Numbered from the stretch's first letter, positions 32,624 to 45,600 are shown. The stretch is DNA of 64,000 nt from Micromussa lordhowensis (GCA_964020085.1 OZ026603.1:3798865-3862864), one strand, 5' to 3'. A program made the numbers and translations. The notes: generated by a model from the letters alone, not told the origin.

Positions 32624-33708
32624 TCACACTAGTGTTACTTCGTCTCTTCTCGTTTGCCCTCTACACTGTCTCTTACACTCAGTAACCGTTTGCGCACGAC
32701 TTGAAAAAGTGCAGTTTCCTTCACACTGGCGCGAGGGTTCCCTACGGAAGACCACTTCTTTTAATGCATGTCGGAAATCTTTTTTTGCCAATGTGCACAA
32801 GACTGGGTTTAACAGTGGAGGGAGGAAGCCGAGAAATACTAACAGACGCTCTATCGACACTGGTACAGGAGAAAACGGTGACGATTCCATGTGTGCATCA
32901 AGTACCATCAAGAAAAATGGCCTTCAGCAGCCGACAAAAATCACCATTGTGATCACTAAAACGCTGCGTCCTCGCCACTCTTGAAGTAATGATCGACAGC
33001 TGGGTTGCTGAAGACTTTTGCTCAATTGACGATCAGTTTTGTTGCGTTTAAACGAAATGTAAAATATGCGTCCATAAATATAACACATTAACAACAAAGG
33101 AACCGCAAAGAACAGCCCGATACAAGCTAGGCTGTACTTTATATCGATATCTTCTATTCTAGTTTCAAATTCAGTTAGCACGGCTTCGTCGAGATTGTGC
33201 CAAGCCAGCTGAATAACAGAAGATATAAATGACAACAGCCAAATGGCAAAAATAGCGGCGATAGCTCGCCACTTTGTAACAAAAGAATGGTATTCCATGT
33301 CGTGGACTATAAAAATATATCGATCAGAAGCGATGAGCAGAATATGGCCGACTGAAGAGATCGCGGTGAATCGAATAAAAATTGTGGAAGAGACGCAGAC
33401 CTTAACTGTGTCTTTTACCAAGCATATGACAAGAATAGGAATTCCCACCAGACCTGACATGATATCTGAAAACGCCAATGAAGTAAGAAACATATTTGTA
33501 AGTGTTCCGTCAGTATTTTCCTTTGGCAGGTCAAGAAGATGACGAGGCCATTGACTGCAACAATCAGTAAACACATGAGGGACATAAAGACAATCAATGG
33601 CGGAGGAAGAAGCTTGTCTTCGTTTTGAGCTTCATTTTCATTGCTTGACCTATTGTTTCGCACACAGCTTGTGTTACAGGTACTAAGCCATGCCATAAAA
33701 CGACACAT
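32624..33708 (-). pseudogene. Class A GPCR pseudogene
   Basis: About 361 codons in one exon, starting MCRFMAWLSTCNTSC (ATG at 33706-33708) with Asn-X-Ser sites. TM1 (LIVFMSLMCLLIVAVNGLVI), TM2 (TNMFLTSLAFSDIMSGLVG), TM3 with an SDRY motif, TM4 (FAIWLLSFISSVIQLAW), TM5 (CIGLFFAVPLLLMCYIYG), TM6 and TM7 (FLGFLPPLLNPVL, NPxxY-like) are all visible. There are two lesions. A one-base frame change lies between TM1 and TM2 (about 33500-33530). A TGA at 32924-32926 stands exactly where TM6 needs the Trp of the CWxP motif (GC-stop-RPFF). The rest of the frame is open, so inactivation looks recent, or the lesions are sequence errors. The ligand class cannot be told. Confidence 0.85.
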
Positions 33709-34329
33709 GTTTATGAAGAACTAACCAGACAATATAGTGGATTGAATCGAACTTCAGTTGAGTCGTCTTAATTTTGTATCAAAAAAAACAGACAGGCAAT
33801 AAATCATTAAAACGAAGTGCCCACTCTCTGAAAATAATTAAACAAAAGCACTCAAGTTGAAAGTGTGCAATCTAAACACCGAATATATTAAGATAAAAGT
33901 TAATTTATTTTCCATGTTGTTTTGGGATACCAAACTACACGTTTTCGTAAATATCAGCCTCGGGCTTCTGATAAATAAAGGCAATCTCGTATCCTATATA
34001 CGATGGGAGCCGTCAGTTAAAATTTATCATTAATATCGGTTCACAGTAATGAAAAGCAAAGAAAAGACGGAAGTGTAGAATGTTCTTTTCGACAGCATAA
34101 TCGTGAACAGGTTTCTCTTGAATTACATCAAGCTAGATGAATTCCATTAAGTTCTCAAGCAAGCTGTGCTATCTAAGTAATAAAAATTCGGTTGAGATTC
34201 GAATAACGGACTGCACGAACAGGAAGCTGATTGCGATAAACTTTATAACTTGGGCATAACATTTGTACTAACTGTATAATTCTACGCATTCATTTTGCAA
34301 ATTACAGCCATGGTTGTGAATTTATAAGC
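33709..34329. other. No recognised gene
   Basis: Upstream side of the GPCR pseudogene. AT-rich, with no exon or repeat that I can support. Confidence 0.4.
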
Positions 34330-34456
34330 TTAGGCCAGGGTCAAACGCCGCACTTCACATGAGCCGAATCGAATGTTAATGACGGAGAACAAAGGGTTAT
34401 CCGCATTTGCATTCGATTCAGCTCATGTGAAGTACGACGTTTGACCTGGGCCTTAG
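34330..34456. mobile_element. Hairpin MITE (TTAGGCCAGGGTCAAAC...)
   Basis: The left arm TTAGGCCAGGGTCAAACG...CACTTCACATGAGCCGAATC is mirrored by GATTCAGCTCATGTGAAGT...CGTTTGACCTGGGCCTTAG. Confidence 0.85.
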
Positions 34457-35514
34457 ACTGTTTCGCATTTTCTTCTAAAGTGCAAAACAATTTGAAGAGC
34501 AGATTGAAACATATAAAAGAAATATGGATACTAGACTTTTGCGATATAACATGCCCCACGCTACAATCTAATTATATTAAGTTGAAAGTTCTAGCTTAGG
34601 TGCTATCATCTCAGCCATCTTTAATTAAGTAAACACAGGGACAAGCCTTTTTTATGTGCATGGAATTCAAGTGGATATCTTTTTAAATTGCATCCTTGAA
34701 TAGATACTTGAAACAAAAGACAATTTCATTCAGAATATATAGAAATTGCCGTGTGACTAATAATTAACCCTGGGAATCGTGAGTGACTTTATTTTGACTA
34801 CAAATAAGAACAACAAAGATGGAAATATAAATATTGAAGGTCTTGCCGACAATTTGTCTGAGACTGGCTGGCCAGCGAAAATGGGATTTTCACCGTAATG
34901 AAAGTTGGCTAATGCAGTACAAACAAATTAAAACTGTTAGACAAATTGTGGTCACGATATGGGCCTCGTTTCTTCATTTTCCCACAAGTTCAAGTGGTGC
35001 CTTTTTTGCGTTTGCGACTTTCGTGGCGACTGGCGAGAGACGGTGATCAGGCCATCAGCTATGCTAAATGGAGCACCTGTCCAGGCAGCATTAAATTCAT
35101 GGAGGTTGCGCTCTTCGGCTTCTTTAACATTTCACGTGTGGACATTTTCAGAGGCAATGGGAAGCTTAAGAGGATACATAAACGATTCACTGCTTTGATG
35201 TCCACAATAAAAGGCCACGTTCGATATATCAATATTCTAACATGGCTTCGAGGCTTTCACGTCAAACTTCTATATTTGGTGTTGTTTTCTTTGCAAAGTA
35301 TCTTTTGGGAATTGAGGGACAAAAGAAACATGAAAAATTTGCAATTTTGATCCGAAAGCTTTGGACCCATGCCAGAATATTGACATATCGAACATGACCT
35401 ATTGATGCACCCAGCAGCTGAAACTTTAAAGGGATTTTTCTTTTAATAAATTATGAGGTGATTGGGGACATAATTGATGATCCTCTAAGATAAAGCTAAA
35501 AGCCTGTCTCGCAC
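34457..35514. other. No recognised gene
   Basis: Unique sequence up to the duplication border. A 134-codon + frame at 34946-35350 has no recognisable domain. A short GNGKLKRIHKRF stretch after CATTTTCAG (35151) is faintly LRR-like, but too weak to call. Confidence 0.4.
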
Positions 35515-35714
35515 CATTATAGGTCACAGTCTAAAGTATGCTTAAAGGAGTGGTAATAGGAACCTCCAGGTGCATCTCGCTTAAAGTGGAATAACTCCTA
35601 CAATGTCATAATCAGACACAGGAGAGCCTTCTTTTTGGACAACGACGACAAATCGCTAGGGTAAACAATTTCAGATTGATATGCTTTTGGAGTGCCTACC
35701 ACTAGTACCGCCTT

Positions 35715-35951
35715 AAAGGAGCTCAGTCACGGTATTTTGAGTTATTTTGAGCATCGACAAAATTACTGTTAAATTGAAGGAAACCTGAAAATTATACTTT
35801 ACAAAGATGGAAAAAAAACAAAGAGATTATGACAAAGCATAAAGGACCAAGGATGGTCAAGGATGGAGAAGATTGAAACGGATTGAGAAACAACGAAATT
35901 GAAAAGTTTAGCTAAACTTTTCAAACCGTTTAACCGCGACTGAGCCCCTTT
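35715..35951 (+). mobile_element. MITE with AAAGGAGCTCAGTCAC termini, duplicated copy
   Basis: Counterpart of 201-436, carried along by the segmental duplication. Confidence 0.7.
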
Positions 35952-36675
35952 AACTATGTCTTACCATACACACCGCTGCGCTCGGCCGTATTGCCATTAC
36001 CTCGGGCCAGCATTGCCTAGCTCGGTCCTTGTGCTTGGTTAGTGAGAGGTTTTATTATATGTCCAACTCCCTGAGCGGGCAAGATGGATCAAATCCTACC
36101 CTGTGATTGGCTACCCAAGCGGGCAAGATGGAGCTATATTGCCCGCTCGGGACTAACAGCTTTATCCCGCAAGAAATGTTTCCCGAAAGCCATATAATTA
36201 ACTCTTTATTAACCAAGCTTGTACGGTCAAGATGGCTGAAAATTAGCCTCGTTTTTCCTGAGAGTTTATGGACCTCGACTCAGACAGGAGACAGATGGTT
36301 CTGAGAGCTTAAGTGCGGTTTCTGTAACCTGAAGTGATCAGTAGCACCGCTCGTCCTCTAGATTGGATGCTAATCCATGTCAGTTTGCATTCCTCCCTGA
36401 CTGGTTCCTGTAACCGTTCACGGGTACTCATTCAGTATACAAAGGGGTAGAAAGGCTCACAGTCAGAGTAAGGTGTCCTTGCTCATGAACTCAACATAAT
36501 GAATCCAGCCCATCTCCCAAGGAAAATGGCATCCAAAAAATCGTTATCACAATGCTTTTCTATTTAATAGCAGCAACAAATCACTTATTAATCTACACGT
36601 ACAGAAGTATGCCAAAAGTTGTTAATGCCACAACGTCATCGTATACTTCTCTTCTCTTCTCTGTTTCGTTTCTAG

Positions 36676-37054
36676 GTTGCTTCACGGAAACCGAATCAAA
36701 CATATCGATAGAAACGCCTTTCGTGGCCTTGGCAGTCTTAAAACATTGTAAGTTTCCTTAATCAAATGGCAGCATGATAGCAATTGCTTAATATATCGAT
36801 TTAGAAAACAGTCCTAGAAAAGCACGCGCGCTGATTGCTTAAAAGTTGTGTTTGTATAACTCGCTGGAGACACAGAACTAGCGCGCGCTGTTCACGTAGT
36901 GATGACGCGAGCAAAGAGAATTTACATTTTGATAACCAATGTTAGCGAGCTGTTTTCTTTTTTATCGTCGCGGTGTTTTCTAAAAGAAATAGAAAACATG
37001 TACCCCGTCTCTCTATCGAGTTATACAAACACTCGTAAAAGTGTGGGAGAACTC

Positions 37055-37085
<31 letters not shown>

Positions 37086-38796
37086 CGTGTTCCCACAGCA
37101 TTTTTCGTTCTCCTAAACTTGCACTCGTGTTTCTATAGCTCGATAGAAACACGGTACATGTTTTCTATTTCTTAAATAATATACTATTGCTTTTCATAAT
37201 TATTAGGAATTCAATTCGGGATACAGAAAGACTTTCCTTTGTTATCGCGTATCAGTTATTATTCCAAATATAACGGGGGAGTTTCACCAGATCCGAAATA
37301 CAAAGCATTCTGCCTGTAAAAAAAAGTCTAATTTTTCTCTGGTATTTATATTATTATAAACCTTTTAGACAATGAGGAGTCATTTCCAAAGTATACCAGA
37401 ACTGACATTTGGAGTAAATCGAGAAATTTTCGAGCCTCAAATTAAAATTTGGTTCCATGAAGTATCTGCGCCATCTGCAAATGTAGTTGAAGGGCGACGC
37501 CAATGGCAACAATCAAGTCTAGGAACACATCCATAATATATAGATTTAGGCAAGCTTAAAAGCGTAGCTCCTGTCCCGGGTTGTCCAAGGCCCGATTATT
37601 GTTTGTTTGGCCTTCTGGTTTGAGTTTTAATAATCACCATATCCATTTAATCCTTAGCGTTATCCGGCTTCCGAACAATCTTGCCCTGTTTTCAACAAAA
37701 AAACAAAAACAAAAAAAGAACCTAACACTAGCCCCAGCCCTTGATCAGCGATCAACTTAAAAAAAAAACAAAAAAAAAACCAGGTGATCTGTAGGCTGTG
37801 GGCTATGGTCACGCGATACTGGTCAGTGGATACCTTGTTTTGACAGGGGTCACTAAATTGATCATAACATGGATGTCCAATATCAGAGAAGTACACGGTA
37901 AACCAAGGCTCCATGTCTCTGTCAACTCATTATTTGGAGTATGGCCGCCGTTTTGTGCGACTCTGTCGTCGCCGTCGCCGTCGTAGCGTGCGTACGTGTC
38001 CACGACTAATAGCGCTTGCCATGGTACTGCCATGAGAAAATCAACTCATGGGTTTTCTTTGCTTTCCTATATGAGTATGGGGCTATGTTTGGCTCCGCTA
38101 TTACTAGGAATAATTGAAGCGATACCATGGTAAGGATTGTTGCTTTGCCCTTAGAACAGCTCATCGAAGTGTACAATTGTGTTTGTTGTCGTTGTGCTCT
38201 AATATAAATCGTGTATTTGATAATTTTGGTACGTGAGCTGCATTAATAATTGATTTTCTGTTTTCAGGACACTATTTGACAATCCTCTGCAGCTACTACC
38301 GGTAAAGACATTTGACGAAATCACATCCAATACGACCTTGTAAGTACAGAGATACCAAAAATAAATTAATTATAAATTAGTTATATAATCAAGTTAAGAT
38401 TTTTCTGATCAGAACTTATTTACTCAGTATAGCTTTTTGTTAATTTATTTTTACCATCATTACTAAAAATAAATAGGTCCCAGTCATGCTCTGTAGACAG
38501 ACCTCGCAAGTGATAATTAAATGTTGTCGGGATCAAGCCACAAAAAAATTATATGCAATAATGCTATCAGTGCTATCGTACATGGTCCAATAAAAGGTAA
38601 TTAGCAAACACTTAACCTCAGGTTATTGGTCGTTGAAATTTAGAATGATGTTCCACTCTGGCGTTCGTGGGTAAAGGTTAAGTGATAACTAGGTATTACC
38701 AGCTGTACAGCTTAAATGACATAACGTGTTAAATTGCAGGGCTATTTCGTGCAAAAACCTCCAGAGGCTTCCTCCGGGGATGTACACTACTTTTGT
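36676..38796 (+). pseudogene. Duplicated LRR exons A-C, truncated gene copy
   Basis: Exons at 36676-36747, 38268-38339 and 38740-38796 are base-for-base identical to exons A-C of copy 1. Splice sites are intact; the donor of B is GTAAGT here against GTAAGC. Downstream the gene is interrupted by 11 kb of minisatellite and no exon D equivalent follows. It cannot encode the full protein unless other exons lie beyond the window. Confidence 0.7.
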
Positions 38797-39588
38797 GTGA
38801 GTAGCAAAAAATATAATAAACAGAGCGACCTGTGAAATATCAGTACTGCTCGAAAGTGATAAGCCATAGATAAAGAGGGCATAAATAAGTGACACACTCG
38901 GCTATCTTACCACATTTTGACGTCATTTGTGATCTATTACTGAGGCAGACGCACCGCAACATGAAATCTATTTGTTCAACAAACTGCAAGGTCCAATTGA
39001 AGCAGTATATATTTGTTAACAAAATATCTGACGCGACAACAGAGTTTAAGTTCGTGGGCATAAACATTTTTTGGACCCGACATAGAGTCGTTTTAGCCCG
39101 AGCCGCTAGGCAAGGGAAAACTGTATTAGGGGTATCGAATGGTGCCATTCAATTTAAACGTGCTGGCAAAAATTGGCCTTCGCTCGTAAAAATTAGATGA
39201 GTGCTCGGCTGCCCGTGCTCACCAAATTCTGCAACTGCTTGCATGCTCGGATTCTCGTTTAAAACTGCTCGACTCCCACATGGCAAGGCTGAGAAGCATG
39301 CACGCTATGAACGTTTCTGGAAGCATGCTTCCTCGTTTTGCTCACGTTTAATTGAATCTATCGCGCGTATGAATTCACCCGCAAAGGTAGAACGTAATCG
39401 AGTGACATGAAGACATGTAGAATATTACTATTACTATTCGACCTTCAGAGCTTAGCGGAACTGCTTGGCCTCAACTGGCTAGATTCTAAGAGTCTTCAAA
39501 TGAAGCTTTAGTGCTTAGAATCCCTTTCAGTCAATCAGCTGGAAACCAAAGAAACGGAAACTCATCCTTGTTCAGACTAAAGGCCACG

Positions 39589-39678
39589 CTGTTTAACAAA
39601 TGGTAAACGCCATAGCGTGTACTATAGAGTTATGGATGCAAGCGGGAGATTGCTAAGCACGAAAGAAGCGCAAGAGTC
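39589..39678. mobile_element. Half MITE abutting the minisatellite
   Basis: Left arm only of the MITE seen whole at 4092-4288. The break is after AGAGTC, within about five bases of the loop. Confidence 0.85.
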
Positions 39679-42600
39679 CCCGGGGTGGCGTCCAAGTCCC
39701 CGTCGTGGCGTCCAAGTCCCCGGGTTGGCGTCCAAGTCCCCGGGGTGGCGTCCAAGTCCCCGGGGTGGCGTCCAAGTCCCCGGGGTGGCGTCCAAGTCCC
39801 TGGGGTGGCGTCCAAGTACCCGGGGTGGCGTCCAAGTCCCCGGGGTGGCGTCCAAGTCCCCGGGGTGGCATCCAAATCCCCGGGGTGGCGTCCAAGTCCC
39901 TGGAGTGGCGTCCAAGTCCCTGGGGTGGCGTCCAAGTCCCTGGGGTGGCGTCCAAGTCCTTGGGGTGTCGTCCAAGTCCCTGGGGTGGAGTCCAAGTCCC
40001 TGGGGTGGCGTGCAAGTCCCTGGGGGGGCGTCCAAGTCTCTGCGGTGGCGTCCAAGTCCCTGGGGTGGCGTCCAAGTCCCTGGGGTAGCTAACAAGTCCC
40101 TAAGGTGGCTAACAAGTCTCTGGGGTGGCTTACCAGTCCTTGGGGTGGCTAACAAGTCCCTGGTGTGGCTTACAAGTCCCTGGGGTGGCTTACAAGTCCC
40201 TAGGGTGGCTTACAAGTCCCTGGGGTGGCTCACAAGTCCCTGGGGTGGCTTATAAGTCCCTGGGGTGGCCTATAAGTCCCTGGGGTGGCTTAAAAGTCCC
40301 TGGGGTGGCGTCCAAGTCCCTGGGGAGGCGTCCAAGTCCCTGGGGTGGCGTCCAAGTCCCTGGGGAGGCGTCCAAGTCCCCAGGGTGGCGTCCAAGTCAC
40401 TAAGGTGGCGTCCAAGTCCCTGTGGTGGCGTCCAAGTCCCTGGGGTGGCGTCCAAGTCCCTGGGGTGGCGTCCAAAACCCTGGGGTGGCGTCCAAGTCCC
40501 TGGGGTGGCGTCCAAGTCCCTGGGGTCGCTTACAAGTCCCTGGGGTGGCTTACAAGTCCCTGGGGTGGCTTACAAGTCCCTGGGGTGGCTTACAAGTCCC
40601 TCGGGTGGCTCACAAGTCCCTGGGGTGGCGTCCAAGTCCCTGGGGTGGCGTCCAAGTCCCTGGGGTGGCTTACAAGTCCCTGGGGTGACTTACAAGTCCC
40701 TGGGGTGGCTTACAAGTCCCTGGGGTGGCTTACAAGTCCCTGGGGTGGCTTATAATCCGTGGGGTGGCGTCCAAGTCCCTGGGGTGGCGTCCAAGTCCCT
40801 GGGGTGGCGTCCAAGTCCCTGGGGTGGCTTACAAGTCCCTGGGGTCGCTTTCAAGTCCCTGGGGTGGCTTACAAGTCCCTGGGGTGGCTTACAAGTCCCT
40901 GGGGTGGCTTACAAGTCCCTGGGGTGGCTTACAAGTCCCTGGGGTGGCTTACAAGTCCCTGGGGTGACTTACAAGTCCCTGGGGTGGCTTACAAGTCCCT
41001 GGGGTGGCTTACAAGTCCCTAGGGTGGCTTACAAGTCCCTGGGGTAGCTTACAAGTCCCTGGGGTCGTTTACAAGTCCCTGGGGTGGCTTACAAGTCTCT
41101 GGGGTGGGTTACAAGTCCCTGGGGTGGATTACAAGTCCCTGGGGTGGCTTACAAGTCCCTGGGCTGGCTTACAAGTCCCGGGGGTGGCTTACAACTCCGT
41201 GGGGTGGCTTACAAGTCCCTGGGGTGGCTTACAAGTCCCGGGGGTTGCTTACAAGTCAGTAGGGTGGCTTACAAGTCCCTGGGGTGGCGTCCAAGTCCCT
41301 GGGGTGGCTTACAAGTCCCGGGGGTTGCTTACAAGTCCCTATGGTGGCTTGCAAGTCCGTGGGGTAGCTTACAAGTCCCTGGGGTGGCTTAGAAGTCCCT
41401 GGGGTGGCTTACAAGTCCCGGGGGTGGCTTACAAGTCCGTGGGGTGGCTTACAGGTCCCTGGGGTGGCTTACAAGTCCCTGGGGTGGCTTACAAGTCCCT
41501 GGGGTGGCGTACAAGTCCCTGGGGTGGCTTACAAGTCCCTGGGGTGGCTTACAAGTCCTTGGGGTGGCGTCCAAGTCCCTGGGGTGGCGTCCAAGTCCCT
41601 GGGGTTGCTTACAAGTCCCTGGTGTGGCTTACAAGTCCCTGGGGTGGCTTACAAGTCCCTGGGGTGGCTTACAAGTCCCTGGGGAGGCTTGCAAGTCCCT
41701 GGGGTGGCTTACAAGTCCCTGGAATGGCTAACAAGTCCCTGGGGTGGCTTGCCAGTCCCTGGGGTGGCTTACGAGTCCCTGGGGTGGCTTAGACATCTCT
41801 GGGGTGGCTTACAAGTCCCTAGGGTGGCTTACAAGTCCCTGGGGTGGCGTACAAGTCCCTGGGGTAGCTTACAAGTCCCTAGGGTGGCTTACAAGTCCTT
41901 GGGGTGGCGTCCAAGTCCCTGGGGTGGCTTACAAGTCCCTGGGGTGGCTTACAAGTCCCTGGTGTGGCTTACAAGTCCCTGGGGTGGCTTACAAGTCCCT
42001 GGTGTGGCTTACAAGTCCCTGGGGTGGATTACAAGTCCCTGGGGTAGATTACAAGTCCCTGGGGTGGCTTGCCAGTCCCTGGGGTGGCTTACAAGTCCCT
42101 AGGGTGGCTTAGACGTCCCTGGGGTGGCTTACAAGTCCCTGGGGTGGCTTACAAGTCCCTGGGGTGGCGCACAAGTCCCTGGGGTGGCTTACAAGTCCCT
42201 AGGGTGGCTTACAAGTCCTTGGGGTGGCGTCCAAGTCCCTGGGGTGGCTTACAAGTCCCTGGGGTGGCTTACAAGTCCCTTGTGTGGCTTACAAGTCCCT
42301 GGGGTGGCTTACAAGTCCCTGGTGTGGCTTACAAGTCCCTGGGGTGGATTACAAGTCCCTGGGGTAGATTACAAGTCCCTGGGGTGGCTTGCCAGTCCCT
42401 GGGGTGGCTTACAAGTCCCTAGGGTGGCTTAGACGTCCCTGGGGTGGCTTACAAGTCCCTGGGGTGGCTTACAAGTCCCTGGGGTGGCTTACAAGTCCCT
42501 GGGGTGGCTTACAAGTCCCTCGGGTGGGTTACAAGTCCCTGGAATGGTTTACAAGTCCCTGGGGTGGCTTACAAGTCCCGGGGGTGGGTTACAAGTCCGT

Positions 42601-45600
42601 CGGGTGGCTTACAAGTCCCTGGGGTGGCTTACAAGTCCCGGGGGTTGCTTACAAGTCCCTGGGGTGGCTTACAAGTCCCTGGGGTGGCTTACAAGTCCCG
42701 GGGGTGGCTTACAAGTCCCGGGGGTGGCTTACAAGTCCCTAGGGTGGCTTACAAGTCCCTGGGGTGGCTTACAAGTCCGTGGGGTGGCGTACAAGTCCCT
42801 GGGGTGGCTTACAATCCGTGGGTTGGCTTACAAGTCCCTGGGGTGGCTTACCAGTCCCTGGGGTGGCTTACAGGTCCCTAGGGTGGCTTACAAGTCCCTG
42901 AGGTGCCTAACAAGTCCCTGGCGTGGCTTACAAGTGCCTGGGGTGACTTACAAGTCCCTGGGGTGGCTTAAAAGTCCCTGGGGTGGCTTACAAGTCCCTG
43001 GGGTGGCTTGCAAGTCCCTGGGATGGCTTACAAGTCCCTGGGGAGGCGTCCAAGTCCCTGGGGTGGCTAACAAGTTCCTGGGGTGGCTGACAAGTCCCGG
43101 GGGTGGCTTACAAGTCCCAGGGGTGGCTTTCAAGTCCCTGGGGTAGCTTACAAATCCCTGGGGTGGCTTACAAGTCCCTGGGGTTGCTTACAAGTCCCTG
43201 GGGTGGCTTACAAGTCCCATGGGTGGCTTACAAGTTCCTGGGAAGGCTTACAAGTCCCTGGGATGGCTTACAAGTCCCTGGGATGGCTTACATGTCCCCG
43301 GGGTGGCTTACAAGTCCCCAGGGTGGCTTACAAGTCCCTGGGGTGGCTTACAAGTCTCTGCCTGGGCTTAGAAGTTCCCGGGGTGGCTTACAAGTCCCCG
43401 GGGTGGCTTACAAGTCCCCGGGCTGGCTTACAAGTCCCCGGGGTGGCTTACAAGTCCCCGGGCTGGCTTACAAGTCCCTGGGATGGCTTACAAGTCCCTG
43501 GGGTGGCTTACAAGTCCCTGGGGTAGCTTACAAGTCTCTGCCTGGGCTTACAAGTTCCCGGGGTGGCTTACAAGTCCCCGGGGTGGCTTACAAGTCCCAT
43601 GGGTGGTTTACAAGTCCCTGGGGAGGCTTACAAGTCCCTGGGTGGCTTACAAGTCCCTGGGATGGCTTACAAGTCCCCGGGGTGGCTTACAAGTCCCCGG
43701 GGTGGCTTACAAGTCCCTGGGGTGGCTTACAAGTCTCTGCCTGGGCTTACAAGTTCCCGGGGTGGCTTACAAGTCCCCGGGGTGGCTTACAAGTCCCCGG
43801 GGTGGCTTACAAGTCCCCGGGGTGGCTAACAAGTCCCCGGGCTGGCTTACAAGTCCCCGGGATGGCTTACAAGTCCCTGGGGTGGCTTACAAATCCCTGG
43901 GGTGGCTTACAAGTCCCTGGGGTGGCTTACAAGTCTCTGCCTGGGCTTACAAGTTCCCGGGGTGGCTTACAAGTCCCCGGGGTGGCTTACAAGTCCCTGG
44001 GTTGGCTTAGAAGTCCCGGGGGTGGCTTACAAGTCCCCGGGCTGGCTTACAAGTCCCCGGGATGGGTTACAAGTCCCCTGGGTGGCTTACAAGTCCCTGG
44101 AGTGGCTTTCAAGTCCCTGGGGTGCCTTGCAAGGCCCTGGGGTGGCTTACAAATCCCTGGGGTGGCTTACAAGTCCCTGGGGTGGCTTACAAGTCCCTGT
44201 GGTGGCTTACAAGTCCCATGGGTGGCTTACAAGTCCCTAAGGAGGCTTACAAGTCCCTGGGATGGCTTACAAGTCCCTGGGATGGCTTACAAGTCCCCGG
44301 GGTGGCTTACAAGTCCCCGGGGTGGCTTACAAGTCCCTGGGGTGGCTTACAAGTCTCTGCCTGGGCTTAAAAGTTCCCGGGGTGGCTTACAAGTCCCCGG
44401 GGTGGCTTACAAGTCCCCGGGGTGGCTTACAAGTCCCCGGGGTGGCTAACAAGTCCCCGGGCTGGCTTACAAGTCCCCGGGATGGCTTACAAGTCCCTGG
44501 GGTGGCTTACAAGTCCCTGGGGTGGCTTACAAGTCTCTGGGGTGGCTTACAAGTCTCTCCCTGGGCTTACAAGTTCCCGGGGTGGCTTACAAATCCGTGG
44601 CTTACAAGTCCCCGGGGTAGCTTACAAGTCACCAGGGTGGCTTACAAGTCCCCGTGCTGGCTTACAAGTCCCCGGGATGGCTTACAAGTCCCCGGGATGG
44701 CTTACAAGTCCCTGGGGTGGCTTACAAGTCCCTGGGGTCGCTTACAAGTCTCTGCCTGGGCTTACAAGTTCCCGGGGTGGCTTACAAGTCCCCGGGGTGG
44801 CTTACAAGTCCCTGGGGTGGCTGACAAGTCCCGGGGGTGGCTTACAAGTCCCAAGGATGGCTTTCAAGTCCCTGGGGTAGCTTAAAAATCCCTGGGGTAG
44901 CTTAAAACTCCCTGGGGTTGCTTACAACTCCCTGGGGTTGCTTACAAGTCCCTGGGGTGGCTTACAAGTCCCATGGGTGGCTTACAAGTCCCTGGGGAGG
45001 CTTACAAGTCCCTGGGATGGCTTACAAGTCCCTGGGATGGCTTACAAGTCCCCGGGGTGGCTTACAAGTCCCCGGGGTGGCTTACAAGTCCCTGGGGTGG
45101 CTTACAAGTCTCTGCCTGGGCTTACAAGTTCCCGGGGAGGCTTGCAAGTCCCCGGGGTGGCTTACAAGTCCCCAGGCTGGCTTACAAGTCCCCGGGGTGG
45201 CTTACAAGTCCCCGGGCTGGCTTACAAGTCCCCGGGATGGCTTACAAGTCCCTGGGGTGGCTTACAAGTCTCTGCCTGGGCTTACAAGTTCTCGGGGTGG
45301 CTTACAAGTCCCCGGGGTGGCTTACAAGTCCCTGGGCTGGCTTACAAGTCCCGGGGGTGGCTTACAACTCAGTGGGGTGGCTTACAAGTCCCTGGGGTGG
45401 CTTACAAGTCCCGGGGGTTACTTACAAGTCAGTAGGGTGGCTTACAAGTCCCTGGGGTGGCGTCCAAGTCCCTGGGGTGGCTTACAAGTCCCGGGGGTTG
45501 CTTACAAGTCCCTATGGTGGCTTACAAGTCCGTGGGGTAGCTTACAAGTCCCTGGGGTGGCTTAGAAGTCCCTGGGGTGGCTTACAAGTCCCGGGGGTGG

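Larger units (their letters stand above)
35515..39678 (+). repeat. Segmental duplication, copy 2 (derived)
   Basis: Direct repeat of 1-4179 at about 99% identity, 31 kb away. It contains the same MITEs, repeat family A copy and LRR exons. Its right edge falls inside the hairpin of the terminal MITE (left arm only), and the minisatellite follows at once. The missing right MITE arm and missing exon D show that it is the derived copy. Confidence 0.95.

Noticed and set aside
32613..32984. Plus-strand ORFs antisense to the GPCR
   Set aside because: Shadow frames. The minus strand shows TM helices, DRY and NPxxY-like motifs.
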